Assembly: GCA_015693905.1 (NCBI GenBank)
Contig: CP065161.1
Coordinates: 1 to 64,000 of the forward strand
Direction of reading: 5' to 3'
Source of the DNA: Rhodobacterales bacterium HKCCA1288
GTDB taxonomy: Bacteria; Pseudomonadota; Alphaproteobacteria; Rhodobacterales; Rhodobacteraceae
DNA: 64,000 nt
This document shows, piece after piece, positions 38,716 to 47,573 of this stretch. Every line of letters begins with the position of its first letter. The stretch's first letter is position 1. Both the position numbers and the translations under genes were made by a program. The notes beneath the pieces are model-generated. The model searched no databases and was not told where the DNA came from. It saw only the letters and a list, made by a program, of their open reading frames with translations.

Positions 38716-39687
38716 TCAAAGCGTCTTTGAAATTTCGATCACCACTTTGCCCGTGGATTTGCGCGATCTAAGCGCGTCAAGGGCTGCAGGCAGGGCGTCA
38801 AACGGGTAAGTTGCACCAATATGAGGCTTGAGGCCGCCTTGTGTATAAAGGCCAAAAACCTGTTCAAGGGAGTGTTGCAAGGCCTCTGGATTAAAGCGCA
38901 GATACCCGCCCCAATACAGGCCCATCACATCAAGATTTTTGACAAGCAGATGATTGGCGGGGATTTGCGGAACGGTGCCGCTGGCAAAGCCGATGCTTAA
39001 AATCCGCCCTTCGGGCCGCATAGCGCGAAAACCGGCCTCAAATCCCGCGCCGCCAACCGCATCATAAAGCACATCAACACCGCCAAGGGCGCGCAATTGG
39101 TCGCGCAGATCGGGGGTGTCTGCGTCAATCACATGATCCGCACCAGCGCGTTTGGCAATTTCAAGCTTGGCTTGCCCGCGCGCCACCGCAATGACCTTGG
39201 CCCCAAGGCTTGCGCCGATTTCCACCGCGGTCAGGCCGACCCCACCTGCCGCACCTAACACGGCAAGGGTTTCCCCCGCAGCCAGACGCGCACGCCGCGT
39301 CAGTGCCAGATGTGAGGTGCCATAGGCAATCAAAAATCCTGCGGCCTCGGTCAAGGGCATGTGATCTGGCAGGCGCAGGGCGCGCTGTGCGGGAAAGCAT
39401 CCATATTCTGCCAAACCGCCTTGGCCCGCATAAACGGCCACAGGATCCCCTACCGCGTGGGTTGTCACCCCATCCCCAAGCGCATCCACCACGCCCGCCA
39501 ATTCTAACCCCATGACGAAGGGCGGGGTCGGGGTGTCTTGGTATTTTCCCTCAATCATAAGCAGATCGGCAAAGTTCAGACCACAGGCGGCAATGCGCAC
39601 CCTGATCTCGCCTTTGTTTGGGCGTGGCATTGGAAGTTCACGGATTTCTGGCGCGGTGTTAAAGGCGCTCAACTCCCATGCTTGCAC
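38716..39687 (-). CDS. NADPH:quinone oxidoreductase-like MDR protein
   Basis: 323 aa from the GTG at 39687, which has AAAGGA seven bases upstream; a TTG six codons earlier is possible. Zinc-free medium-chain dehydrogenase/reductase: GroES-like N-half (IAACGLNFADLLMIEGKY, PFVMGLELAGVV). The Rossmann half has LAVLGAAGGVGLTAVEIGASLG, split for length, then KRAGADHVIDAD and GGVDVLYDAVGG. It reduces quinones or similar enones with NADPH. About 190 bp separate it from the BI-1 gene on the same strand. Confidence 0.86.
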   Translation of the reverse strand: MQAWELSAFNTAPEIRELPMPRPNKGEIRVRIAACGLNFADLLMIEGKYQDTPTPPFVMGLELAGVVDALGDGVTTHAVGDPVAVYAGQGGLAEYGCFPAQRALRLPDHMPLTEAAGFLIAYGTSHLALTRRARLAAGETLAVLGAAGGVGLTAVEIGASLGAKVIAVARGQAKLEIAKRAGADHVIDADTPDLRDQLRALGGVDVLYDAVGGAGFEAGFRAMRPEGRILSIGFASGTVPQIPANHLLVKNLDVMGLYWGGYLRFNPEALQHSLEQVFGLYTQGGLKPHIGATYPFDALPAALDALRSRKSTGKVVIEISKTL

Positions 39688-39754
39688 GGCAAAATCCTTT
39701 CCCAATCATCCAAGCCCCTGATCTTGCACAGTTAAGACATCGCGCCAAGCCGTC

Positions 39755-39773
39755 AAAGCGCCGCGCGCTTTTT
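39755..39773 (+). terminator. Orphan terminator-like hairpin
   Basis: AAAGCGC (39755-39761), CGC loop, GCGCTTT (39765-39771) plus TT. A compact stem with a short U-tract on the plus strand, where no plus-strand gene precedes it. It could end a small RNA or antisense transcript from the quinone reductase promoter region, or be incidental. Confidence 0.35.
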
Positions 39774-40000
39774 CGTTAGGAAAAATTCGCCTTATGCGGT
39801 ATCATAGGGCTCCGAACGCAGGTTGTGTGACCGGCTTTGGCGCGTGAATTATCAGGTCTGCCTCTCCCCTTTCTTGACCGATATTCGTTGCGCCCTATCT
39901 TGCACTCGGTGCCGCATGGGTTGAGTGATGTCTTGCGAACTCGCTTGGCTTTTGTGGTCGTTTGTTGCCAAACACCAATCGCAGTCGCAGGAGTAACCAA

Positions 40001-40366
40001 GTGACACATCCCGTAGACATTCATGTCGGCAAGCGCGTTCGTCATCGCCGTTGGATGGTGGGTATGACCCAGCAACAGCTCGCGGCCCATGTTGGGATCA
40101 AATTCCAACAGATCCAAAAATACGAAACTGGCATGAACCGCATCAGCGCCTCGCGCCTTTGGGATATTGCGGCAACGCTTGGCGTGCCTGTGCAGTATTT
40201 CTTTGAGGGATTGGACGAAGCCAACACCACCGCCGCAAATCAGCCCGATGATCTTTTGGCGGATAAGGAAGCGTTGGATTTGATCCGCTCTTACTACGCG
40301 ATCCCAGAAAATCAGCGCCGCCGTTTGTTTGATTTGGCGCGGGTTCTGTCGGACGCAGCTGCTTGA
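40001..40366 (+). CDS. XRE-family transcriptional regulator
   Basis: 121 aa from GTG 40001 (THPVDIHVGKRVRHRRW), preceded by CAGGAG; the longer TTG frame adds an implausible leader. Helix-turn-helix: MTQQQLAAHVGIKFQQIQKY, then ETGMNRISASRLWDIAATL. This form, with the RRWMVGMTQQQLA lead and the YFFEGLD segment, is very conserved in Rhodobacterales. The C-terminal helix (ALDLIRSYYAIPENQRRRLFDLARVL) may mediate dimerisation. Target genes unknown. It lies 72 bp before hisN on the same strand. Confidence 0.87.
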   Translation: MTHPVDIHVGKRVRHRRWMVGMTQQQLAAHVGIKFQQIQKYETGMNRISASRLWDIAATLGVPVQYFFEGLDEANTTAANQPDDLLADKEALDLIRSYYAIPENQRRRLFDLARVLSDAAA

Positions 40367-40438
40367 CCTAGGGCGGTTTTGCGTGGCACTGCGCGGGGGC
40401 GGGGCAGAAGGCCCTGCTGCCACCAGTGAGATGCCATC

Positions 40439-41263
40439 ATGACCGCGACCCGCAATTTGCCCAATGTGACCGATGTCGAGGCGGCCGAGCTGATTGCCTT
40501 GGCCCATGACCTGGCGGATGCTGCGCGCAAAGCGACCTTGGCCCGTTTTCGTCAAGCGGGGCTTTCAACCGAAAACAAGGCAAGCGCGGGATTTGATCCC
40601 GTAACCGAAGCCGACCGCGAGGCCGAGGCAGCGATGCGCGCCTTAATCGAGGCACGCCGCCCGCAAGATGCGATTTTGGGCGAGGAATTTGGCGTAAAAT
40701 CGGGGCAATCGGGCCTGACATGGGTGCTAGACCCAATTGACGGCACGCGTGGATTTATGACGGGCACACCCAGTTGGGGGGTGTTAATTGCCCTGTTGAA
40801 TGAGACAGGCCCAATTTTCGGCGTCATTGACCAACCCTATATCGGTGAGCGTTTTATCGGCGGTTTGGGGCAAAATTCCCTGACTGGCCCGCAAGGCGAA
40901 ATGATCTTGCGGACAAGCGCGCGCAAAACTTTGGCTGAGGCGCGGCTCTTTTCGACTTTTCCAGAAATCGGCACGATGTCCGAGCGGCTCGCCTTCGAAG
41001 CGGTGCGCGATCAGGTGCTTTTGACGCGCTACGGGATGGATTGCTACGCCTATGGTTTGGTGGCCTTGGGGCAGGCAGATTTGGTGATTGAGGCGGGTCT
41101 GCAATCCTATGACATCGCCGCCCCGATTGCCGTGATTGAGGCGGCGGGGGGCATTGTCACCAATTGGCAAGGCGGCCATGCCCATCAGGGCGGGCAGGTC
41201 TTGGCTGCAGCCAATCGCGATTTACATCAGGCGGCATTGGTGCTTTTGTCTAAGCATTCTTGA
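40439..41263 (+). CDS. hisN: Histidinol-phosphatase, inositol-monophosphatase family
   Basis: 274 aa. Mg/Li-sensitive phosphatase fold: ASAGFDPVTEADREAEAAM, ILGEEFG (metal ligand Glu), WVLDPIDGTRGFMTGTPSWG (metal site) and the C-terminal YDIAAPIAVIEAAGGIVTNW. The TRGF and GxxSWG details resemble HisN-type histidinol-phosphatases rather than generic SuhB, so a histidine-biosynthesis role is likely; other phosphomonoester substrates are possible. Confidence 0.85.
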   Translation: MTATRNLPNVTDVEAAELIALAHDLADAARKATLARFRQAGLSTENKASAGFDPVTEADREAEAAMRALIEARRPQDAILGEEFGVKSGQSGLTWVLDPIDGTRGFMTGTPSWGVLIALLNETGPIFGVIDQPYIGERFIGGLGQNSLTGPQGEMILRTSARKTLAEARLFSTFPEIGTMSERLAFEAVRDQVLLTRYGMDCYAYGLVALGQADLVIEAGLQSYDIAAPIAVIEAAGGIVTNWQGGHAHQGGQVLAAANRDLHQAALVLLSKHS

Positions 41264-41281
41264 TCCTTTATGGGGTGCGTC

Positions 41282-41740
41282 ATGCGTAAATTTCTTTCGC
41301 TCGGTCTTGTGGTTGCGGCCCTTGCGGCCTGCGCGCCAAACGCGCCGCAAAACGGGCCTGATCAAGATGGCCGTCTCTCCCTGCGCCAATCCTCGGAAAT
41401 TGGGCGTGTGGGCACCTATCTGGCCATCGCGCGCGCGGATGCGGGGCTGACCATTCCGCTGCGCCATTCACCGAAATTGCAAGGTGTCGCCGCCGCGCGT
41501 GCGGTTGATCTCGCCTCAGGTGGGCTGGCCCCCTTGTCGGATCGCATTGCGCAAGCGGGCTACTCTGCCTGTTTTAGCGCCGAGGCGGTGGCGCGCGATG
41601 CGGCCGATTTGCGCACGGGCGTAGATCAAATGTTGGCAGATCCCGCCACCCGCGCAGCGATCCTATCTGCAAGCCCAAGCGAGTTTGGCTTCTTGCGCAA
41701 TGGGGCAGAGCAAATCTTGATCCTTGCGCGCCCCTGTTAA
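41282..41740 (+). CDS. Putative CAP/SCP-like lipoprotein
   Basis: 152 aa from ATG 41282. Lipoprotein signal MRKFLSLGLVVAALAAC with lipobox LAAC (Cys17). The mature part resembles a shortened CAP/SCP domain: residues ADAGLTIPLRHSPKLQGVAA, ARAVDLASGGL, DRIAQAGYSACFSAEAVAR and a C-terminal SPSEFGFL. The catalytic-looking histidines of typical CAP domains are largely missing, so it may be a degenerate member. Eighteen bp after hisN; it converges on the EamA gene with a 5-bp gap. Confidence 0.65.
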   Translation: MRKFLSLGLVVAALAACAPNAPQNGPDQDGRLSLRQSSEIGRVGTYLAIARADAGLTIPLRHSPKLQGVAAARAVDLASGGLAPLSDRIAQAGYSACFSAEAVARDAADLRTGVDQMLADPATRAAILSASPSEFGFLRNGAEQILILARPC

Positions 41741-41745
41741 AGGGG

Positions 41746-42675
41746 TCAGGCGCGTGGGCCAAGGATGCGGATCACTGTTTTCCATTGGCTGATTGCGACC
41801 CCGCACAAGATTAATCCAAGCGCCACAAAAAAGCGCAAAGGCAGGTCTTCTGACAGGATCAGCCAGCCAAAGAACACCGACCACAGCGGCACTTGATAAT
41901 TGACCAAGGTCATAAACACTGCGCCCGCGCTGCGGATCACCGAAACCCGCAAAAGCGCGGCAAGCGCGGTGGGAAAGAGGCCAAGCACGATGATGGCCCC
42001 CCCTGAGCGAAGGCCTTGCCATTGCGGCAGACCTTCAACGATCAGCATCGCAGGCAGGATCAAGACCGCCCCAACAGCAAGGGTCGTTCCCGCAAGGCTG
42101 ATGGGGTCGACCGCAGGGCAGGTGCGGGTCATCACCGAGGACACGGCGTAGGAAATGGTCGCGGCCAAACAGGCGAGGGGGGCCAACACCTCCCATCCTT
42201 GTGAGGTGCCCATCTGAAACGCCGCACCGAGGTTTGGGCCCACCAAAGTTAGCGCGCCGAAAAAGCCCACAGTCACGCCAATCACACGGCGGCGATCCAT
42301 TTTTTCATCGCTAAAGACATGCGCCAAAGGCAGCACGAACAGGGGCAGCGCGGCCATGGAAATACCTGCAAAGGCCGAAGGCACATATTGCTGGCCCCAC
42401 GACAGAAGTGAGAAGGGCAGCGCGGAATTGAGCGCACCAATGATCAGAATATAGGGCCATGCGGCGCGGGTGGGCAGGGAGCGGCCAAGGGCCGCCATCA
42501 ATCCAAGCAAGGCCAATGCCCCCAATGTGGTGCGGGCTGCCGCAACAGTAAGCGGGCCATAGCCCTCAAGCGCGATAGAGACGACCATAAATGTGCCGCC
42601 CCAGATCACGCCAAGCGCGGCGATCGAGGCCCAATTAGAGGCACTGGGGCTGTCGGATATACGGGTTTCGGTCAT
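41746..42675 (-). CDS. EamA/DMT-family permease
   Basis: 309 aa, ten predicted helices in two EamA repeats (ALGVIWGGTFMVVSIALEG opens the first, LVNYQVPLWSVFFGWLILSE the second). Typical members export amino acids or other metabolites. It lies downstream of ilvC on the same strand, but with the ilvC terminator between them, so co-transcription is doubtful. Substrate unknown. Confidence 0.87.
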   Translation of the reverse strand: MTETRISDSPSASNWASIAALGVIWGGTFMVVSIALEGYGPLTVAAARTTLGALALLGLMAALGRSLPTRAAWPYILIIGALNSALPFSLLSWGQQYVPSAFAGISMAALPLFVLPLAHVFSDEKMDRRRVIGVTVGFFGALTLVGPNLGAAFQMGTSQGWEVLAPLACLAATISYAVSSVMTRTCPAVDPISLAGTTLAVGAVLILPAMLIVEGLPQWQGLRSGGAIIVLGLFPTALAALLRVSVIRSAGAVFMTLVNYQVPLWSVFFGWLILSEDLPLRFFVALGLILCGVAISQWKTVIRILGPRA

Positions 42676-42739
42676 GATATTCTGCTCCTGCCAAGGCGGG
42701 TTCTGCCGCCTTCAGAGGGCATGTGCAATGGGGCGACAG

Positions 42740-42770
42740 AAAAAAGGCCCGTCTTTGCGGACGGGCCTTT
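42740..42770 (-). terminator. Intrinsic terminator of ilvC
   Basis: On the minus strand AAGGCCCGTC, loop CGCAAA, GACGGGCC and TTTTTT. The plus-strand copy begins with the A-tract at 42740 and ends at AAAGG's complement near 42770. Perfect 8-bp GC stem, 24 bp after the ilvC stop. Confidence 0.92.
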
Positions 42771-42793
42771 GATCGGTTGAGCTGCTAAGCGAC

Positions 42794-43843
<1,050 letters not shown>

Positions 43844-43888
43844 TCATCTGCCGTTGGTATAAGCGCGGTTTGCTGCGAAGTGCGGATG

Positions 43889-43937
43889 AATATTTGATTA
43901 TTTTGAGTATTATATGATAAGATCATTCGCAAATATT
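43889..43937. promoter_or_regulatory. AT-rich divergent promoter region with dyad, ilvC / lrp pair
   Basis: AATATTTG (43889-43896) and CAAATATT (43930-43937) form a perfect 8-bp inverted repeat around a very AT-rich core. This stretch contrasts sharply with the flanking GC-rich DNA and lies between the starts of ilvC and the first Lrp gene. Lrp-type regulators prefer AT-rich, loosely palindromic sites, so an autoregulatory/ilvC operator is a reasonable inference. Confidence 0.5.
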
Positions 43938-43954
43938 AATTTTTGGATTATTTC

Positions 43955-44410
43955 ATGCTCGATGATCTGGATCGCCGCATTTTGCGCCATCTACAGTCTG
44001 ACCCTGACCAACCTGTGGCGCGGGTGGCCAAAGCGGCGGGTGTGCCTGTGGCGACCTGCTATAAACGGCTTGATCGCATGCAGGCGATGGGCGCGTTGCG
44101 CGGGACGCGCGCTGTTATTGATTGGCGGGCACTTGGCTATGCGGTTCAGGTGTCGTTGCGGATCTCATTGGATAAAACAGATCCACGCGCCTTTGATGAA
44201 TTTATCGTCGCCGCGCGCGCCGTGCCAGAGGTGACCGAAATTCAAACATTCTTGGGCCGTGTTGATGTGCGCCTTGAGGTGATTGCGCGCACCATGCCGC
44301 ATTACCAAGAAATTTACCGCGACCGCATTCTAAGCCTGCCCCATATCGCGGATATCGAGGCCCTGATGCATGTCGCGGCAATCAAAGACAGCGAAAGCTT
44401 GCCCTTATGA
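43955..44410 (+). CDS. Lrp/AsnC-family regulator, first of a pair
   Basis: 151 aa from ATG 43955 (a TTG four codons upstream is possible). N-terminal winged helix (LDDLDRRILRHLQSDPDQPV, AKAAGVPVATCYKRLDRM). C-terminal RAM ligand-binding domain (VPEVTEIQTFLGRVDVRLEV). The recognition helix is unusual in having VATCYKR where most Lrp proteins have a SPxxVxRR pattern. Divergent from ilvC and coupled by ATGA to a second Lrp gene. Confidence 0.9.
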   Translation: MLDDLDRRILRHLQSDPDQPVARVAKAAGVPVATCYKRLDRMQAMGALRGTRAVIDWRALGYAVQVSLRISLDKTDPRAFDEFIVAARAVPEVTEIQTFLGRVDVRLEVIARTMPHYQEIYRDRILSLPHIADIEALMHVAAIKDSESLPL

Positions 44411-44865
44411 TTGATCTTGATCCGATTGACCGCCAAATTCTGCGCGCTTTGCAGGAGGACGCCACGCAAAAGGCCGCCGAGATCGGGCGGCGCTTTGGCC
44501 TAAGCCAACCCGCAGCATGGCGGCGCATTAAGCGCCTGTCTGATGCAGGTGTGATCACCACCCGCCGTCTTGATCTTGATGCTGAAAAGCTGGGCTTTGG
44601 CGTGACAGTGTTTTTGGGGGTGAAATTGGCCACCAAGGGCCGCGTCAGCCTTGAGGATTTCGAGCGCGCGGTGACCGCCATCCCTGAGGTGCAATTGGTG
44701 CAGCATGTTCTGGGCCTTTATGATTACAGGCTGCGCATTATTGCCCGCGATCTGCCAGATTTTGAACGGGTGTTGCGCCGCCGTATCATGACCCTGCCTG
44801 GGGTTGGGAATGTCGAGGCGAATGTGCTGTTGTCAGAGGAACGCCGCCCTGGCCCCTTGGGGTAA
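44407..44865 (+). CDS. Lrp/AsnC-family regulator, second of a pair
   Basis: 152 aa. Winged helix (LDPIDRQILRALQEDATQKA, RRFGLSQPAAWRRIKRLSDA) and RAM domain (IPEVQLVQHVLGLYDYRLRI). The helix-turn-helix is closer to canonical Lrp than that of its neighbour. Overlaps the upstream Lrp stop by 4 bp, so the two are made together and may form hetero-oligomers (inference). The two proteins are clearly divergent paralogues. Confidence 0.9.
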   Translation: MIDLDPIDRQILRALQEDATQKAAEIGRRFGLSQPAAWRRIKRLSDAGVITTRRLDLDAEKLGFGVTVFLGVKLATKGRVSLEDFERAVTAIPEVQLVQHVLGLYDYRLRIIARDLPDFERVLRRRIMTLPGVGNVEANVLLSEERRPGPLG

Positions 44866-44883
44866 GCGCGCTATTTTTCAGCT

Positions 44884-45039
44884 ATGCCCAAAATGAAACG
44901 CAAATCAGACCTGCCTCAAAAAACCTGTGCCACCTGTGGTCGCCCCTTCGTGTGGCGGCGCAAATGGGCCAAGGATTGGGAGGGGGTGCGCTATTGCTCG
45001 GACAAATGTCGCGCGGCGCGCAAGTCGGTCAAAGCGTAA
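44884..45039 (+). CDS. Small zinc-ribbon protein, DUF2256
   Basis: 51 aa, below usual ORF length cut-offs. Sequence starts [20 protein letters not shown] and shows a CxxC (CATC) and a second cysteine pair (CSDKC), with a tryptophan-rich middle ([17 protein letters not shown]). This is the DUF2256 pattern; such proteins are often near photolyase-type genes, but none is here. It lies 18 bp after the second Lrp gene. Function unknown. Confidence 0.8.
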   Translation: MPKMKRKSDLPQKTCATCGRPFVWRRKWAKDWEGVRYCSDKCRAARKSVKA

Positions 45040-45166
45040 ATTGCCTTCCCTCGATAATTGGTCTGTTTATTTTACCAGATCGCTTGCCTCTCGTGTGATT
45101 TTTGGCTAACGCGAGGGAAGGGACGCGGGCTGCTTTTGTGCAGCATGAAGAGAGGAGACCCCGCAA

Positions 45167-47311
45167 ATGACCAAACGTGTAGAGCGTGCAGGCCTGCAAG
45201 TGGCGCAGGTTTTGGCGGATTTCATCGAGACTCGGGCCTTGGTTGGCACTGGCGTGGCCGCTAATGCATTTTGGACGGGGTTCTCTGATCTTTTGCATGG
45301 CAAAGCTGACAAAAACCGCGCCCTTTTGCAAAAGCGCGAAGATTTGCAGCGTCAGATTGATGAATGGCATATTGCACGCCGTGGTCAGCCCCATGATGGC
45401 GATGCCTATCAGGCCTTTTTGCGTGAGATCGGGTATCTCTTGCCTGAGGGGGAAGATTTCCAGATCGACACAGATCGCGTTGACCCTGAGATCGCCACAG
45501 TGGCAGGCCCGCAATTGGTGGTGCCCATCACCAATGCGCGATTTGCCCTGAACGCGGCCAATGCGCGTTGGGGCAGTTTCTATGATGCGCTTTATGGCAC
45601 GGATGCTATGGGCAGCCTGCCCCCCAAAGGCGGCTATGATCGCGGTCGTGGATCGCGCGTTGTGGCGCGCGCGCGGGTCTTCCTTGATGACAGCTTCCCC
45701 ATTGAGGGGGCAAGCCATGCCGATATCCGCCGCTATAGCGTGGATAAGGGGCAGTTGATGATGGATGACAAGCCCCTCGCAGATCCTGCGCAGTTCAAGG
45801 GCTATACGGGCAATGCAAAGGCGCCTGATACCATCCTTTTGTGCAACAATGGCCTGCATGTTGAATTGGTCTTTGACCGCGCCCATCCGATTGGCAGCCG
45901 TGACCAAGCCTTGCTTGCGGATATCCGTTTGGAGTCTGCGGTTTCGGCTATCATGGATTGCGAAGATTCCGTGGCCTGTGTCGATGCCGAGGACAAGGTT
46001 TTGGCCTATTCCAATTGGCTTGGTTTGATGCAGGGCGATCTGGAAGAAAGCTTTGAGAAGGGCGGGCAAACCATGACCCGCCGCTTGGCCGCCGATAAAA
46101 CCTTTACCGCGCCCGATGGCAGCACGTTTGACGTGAAAGGCCGCGCTTTGATGCTGGTGCGCAATGTGGGTCATTTGATGACCAACCCTGCGATTTTGCT
46201 CAAAGATGGCAGCGAGGCTTACGAGGGCATGATGGATGCGATGATCACCGCATTGATCGCCATGCATGACCTGAAGAAAGCCGATGGTCTGCGCAACAGC
46301 CATGCAGGGTCGGTTTATGTGGTGAAGCCCAAGATGCACGGGCCTGAGGAAGTTGCCTTTGCGGACGAGATTTTCACCCATGTTGAGGGCGTTTTGGGTC
46401 TGAAACCCAATACGGTCAAACTGGGTGTCATGGATGAAGAGCGCCGCACCTCGGTTAACCTCAAGGAATGTATCCGCGCAGCCAAGCATCGCTTGTGCTT
46501 TATCAACACAGGCTTCCTTGATCGCACGGGTGATGAAATTCACACCTCCATGGAGGCAGGGCCATTCAGCCGCAAGGATTTCATCAAGCGCAAATCATGG
46601 ATCACCGCCTATGAAAACCAGAATGTGGATATTGGTTTGGAATGCGGGTTGCGCGGTCGCGCGCAGATCGGCAAGGGGATGTGGGCCATGCCCGATGCCA
46701 TGGCCGCGATGCTAGAGCAAAAGATCGAACATCCGCGCGCGGGCGCAAATTGCGCTTGGGTTCCAAGCCCGACTGCCGCGACCCTGCACGCCACCCATTA
46801 TCACCGCGTGAATGTGGCTGCGGTGCAGGAAAAACTGGCCGCAGGTGGTCGCCGTGCCTATGTGACGGGTCTGTTGGATATTCCAATGGCCAGCTATCGC
46901 CGTTGGTCGCAAGATCAGATCACCCGTGAATTGGACAATAACGCCCAAGGGATTTTGGGCTATGTTGTGCGTTGGGTGGATCAGGGTGTTGGCTGCTCGA
47001 AAGTGCCAGACATCAACAATGTGGGCCTGATGGAAGACCGCGCGACCTGCCGCATCAGCGCGCAGCATATCGCGAATTGGCTGCATCATGGTGTCGTCAG
47101 CGAGGATCAGGTCATGGCCGCCATGCGCCGTATGGCCGAGGTGGTTGATGGCCAAAATGCAGGCGACCCTGCCTATAGCCCAATGGCGCCCGGGTTTAAC
47201 GGCATCGCCTTTGCGGCGGCCTGTGATCTGGTCTTTAAGGGTCGCGTGCAACCCTCTGGCTATACTGAGCCAGTGTTGCACGCCCGCCGCCTTGAATGGA
47301 AAGCGGCGTAA
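45167..47311 (+). CDS. glcB: Malate synthase G
   Basis: 714 aa, the length of the monomeric G isoform. Condenses glyoxylate and acetyl-CoA to malate (glyoxylate bypass and glycolate use). Landmarks: [20 protein letters not shown] with the catalytic acidic pair, [71 protein letters not shown] and the C-terminal lid. AGGAGACCCCGCAA precedes the ATG. A terminator follows. No isocitrate lyase gene is in the window. Confidence 0.97.
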   Translation: MTKRVERAGLQVAQVLADFIETRALVGTGVAANAFWTGFSDLLHGKADKNRALLQKREDLQRQIDEWHIARRGQPHDGDAYQAFLREIGYLLPEGEDFQIDTDRVDPEIATVAGPQLVVPITNARFALNAANARWGSFYDALYGTDAMGSLPPKGGYDRGRGSRVVARARVFLDDSFPIEGASHADIRRYSVDKGQLMMDDKPLADPAQFKGYTGNAKAPDTILLCNNGLHVELVFDRAHPIGSRDQALLADIRLESAVSAIMDCEDSVACVDAEDKVLAYSNWLGLMQGDLEESFEKGGQTMTRRLAADKTFTAPDGSTFDVKGRALMLVRNVGHLMTNPAILLKDGSEAYEGMMDAMITALIAMHDLKKADGLRNSHAGSVYVVKPKMHGPEEVAFADEIFTHVEGVLGLKPNTVKLGVMDEERRTSVNLKECIRAAKHRLCFINTGFLDRTGDEIHTSMEAGPFSRKDFIKRKSWITAYENQNVDIGLECGLRGRAQIGKGMWAMPDAMAAMLEQKIEHPRAGANCAWVPSPTAATLHATHYHRVNVAAVQEKLAAGGRRAYVTGLLDIPMASYRRWSQDQITRELDNNAQGILGYVVRWVDQGVGCSKVPDINNVGLMEDRATCRISAQHIANWLHHGVVSEDQVMAAMRRMAEVVDGQNAGDPAYSPMAPGFNGIAFAAACDLVFKGRVQPSGYTEPVLHARRLEWKAA

Positions 47312-47343
47312 AGCCACCCGATTATATCGGTTTATCTCTGCCC

Positions 47344-47383
47344 CCCCCGTGCCTGTCTGATCGCTGGCGCGGGGGTTATTTTA
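47344..47383 (+). terminator. Intrinsic terminator after glcB
   Basis: CCCCCGTGCC (47344-47353) pairs with GGCGCGGGGG (47366-47375), with one G-T pair and a 12-base loop, followed by TTATTTTA. The 33-bp spacing from the glcB stop fits. Confidence 0.72.
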
Positions 47384-47573
47384 TCGTGGAACCCGCGCGA
47401 AAAAGGGGGGGCTTACCTACCACAAGACGGGTGTCTTTACTTTCGATAGACCGCCGCGCGTCCTTTGAGGGGTCGTGATACCTTTGCGCGGCCGACCTAA
47501 CCCTCCGCCCATCTGCACAAAGCCCGCAAATGTCGTTGTCACTGTCAAACACTGTGTTTGAAGGGTGCAAGTC

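Noticed and set aside
39776-40555. 259-codon minus-strand open frame opposite the XRE gene and hisN start
   Set aside because: It overlaps two well-supported plus-strand genes and has no recognisable protein features.
45029-46543. 504-codon minus-strand open frame across glcB
   Set aside because: Antisense to an unambiguous malate synthase G; composition is typical of a reverse-frame shadow.
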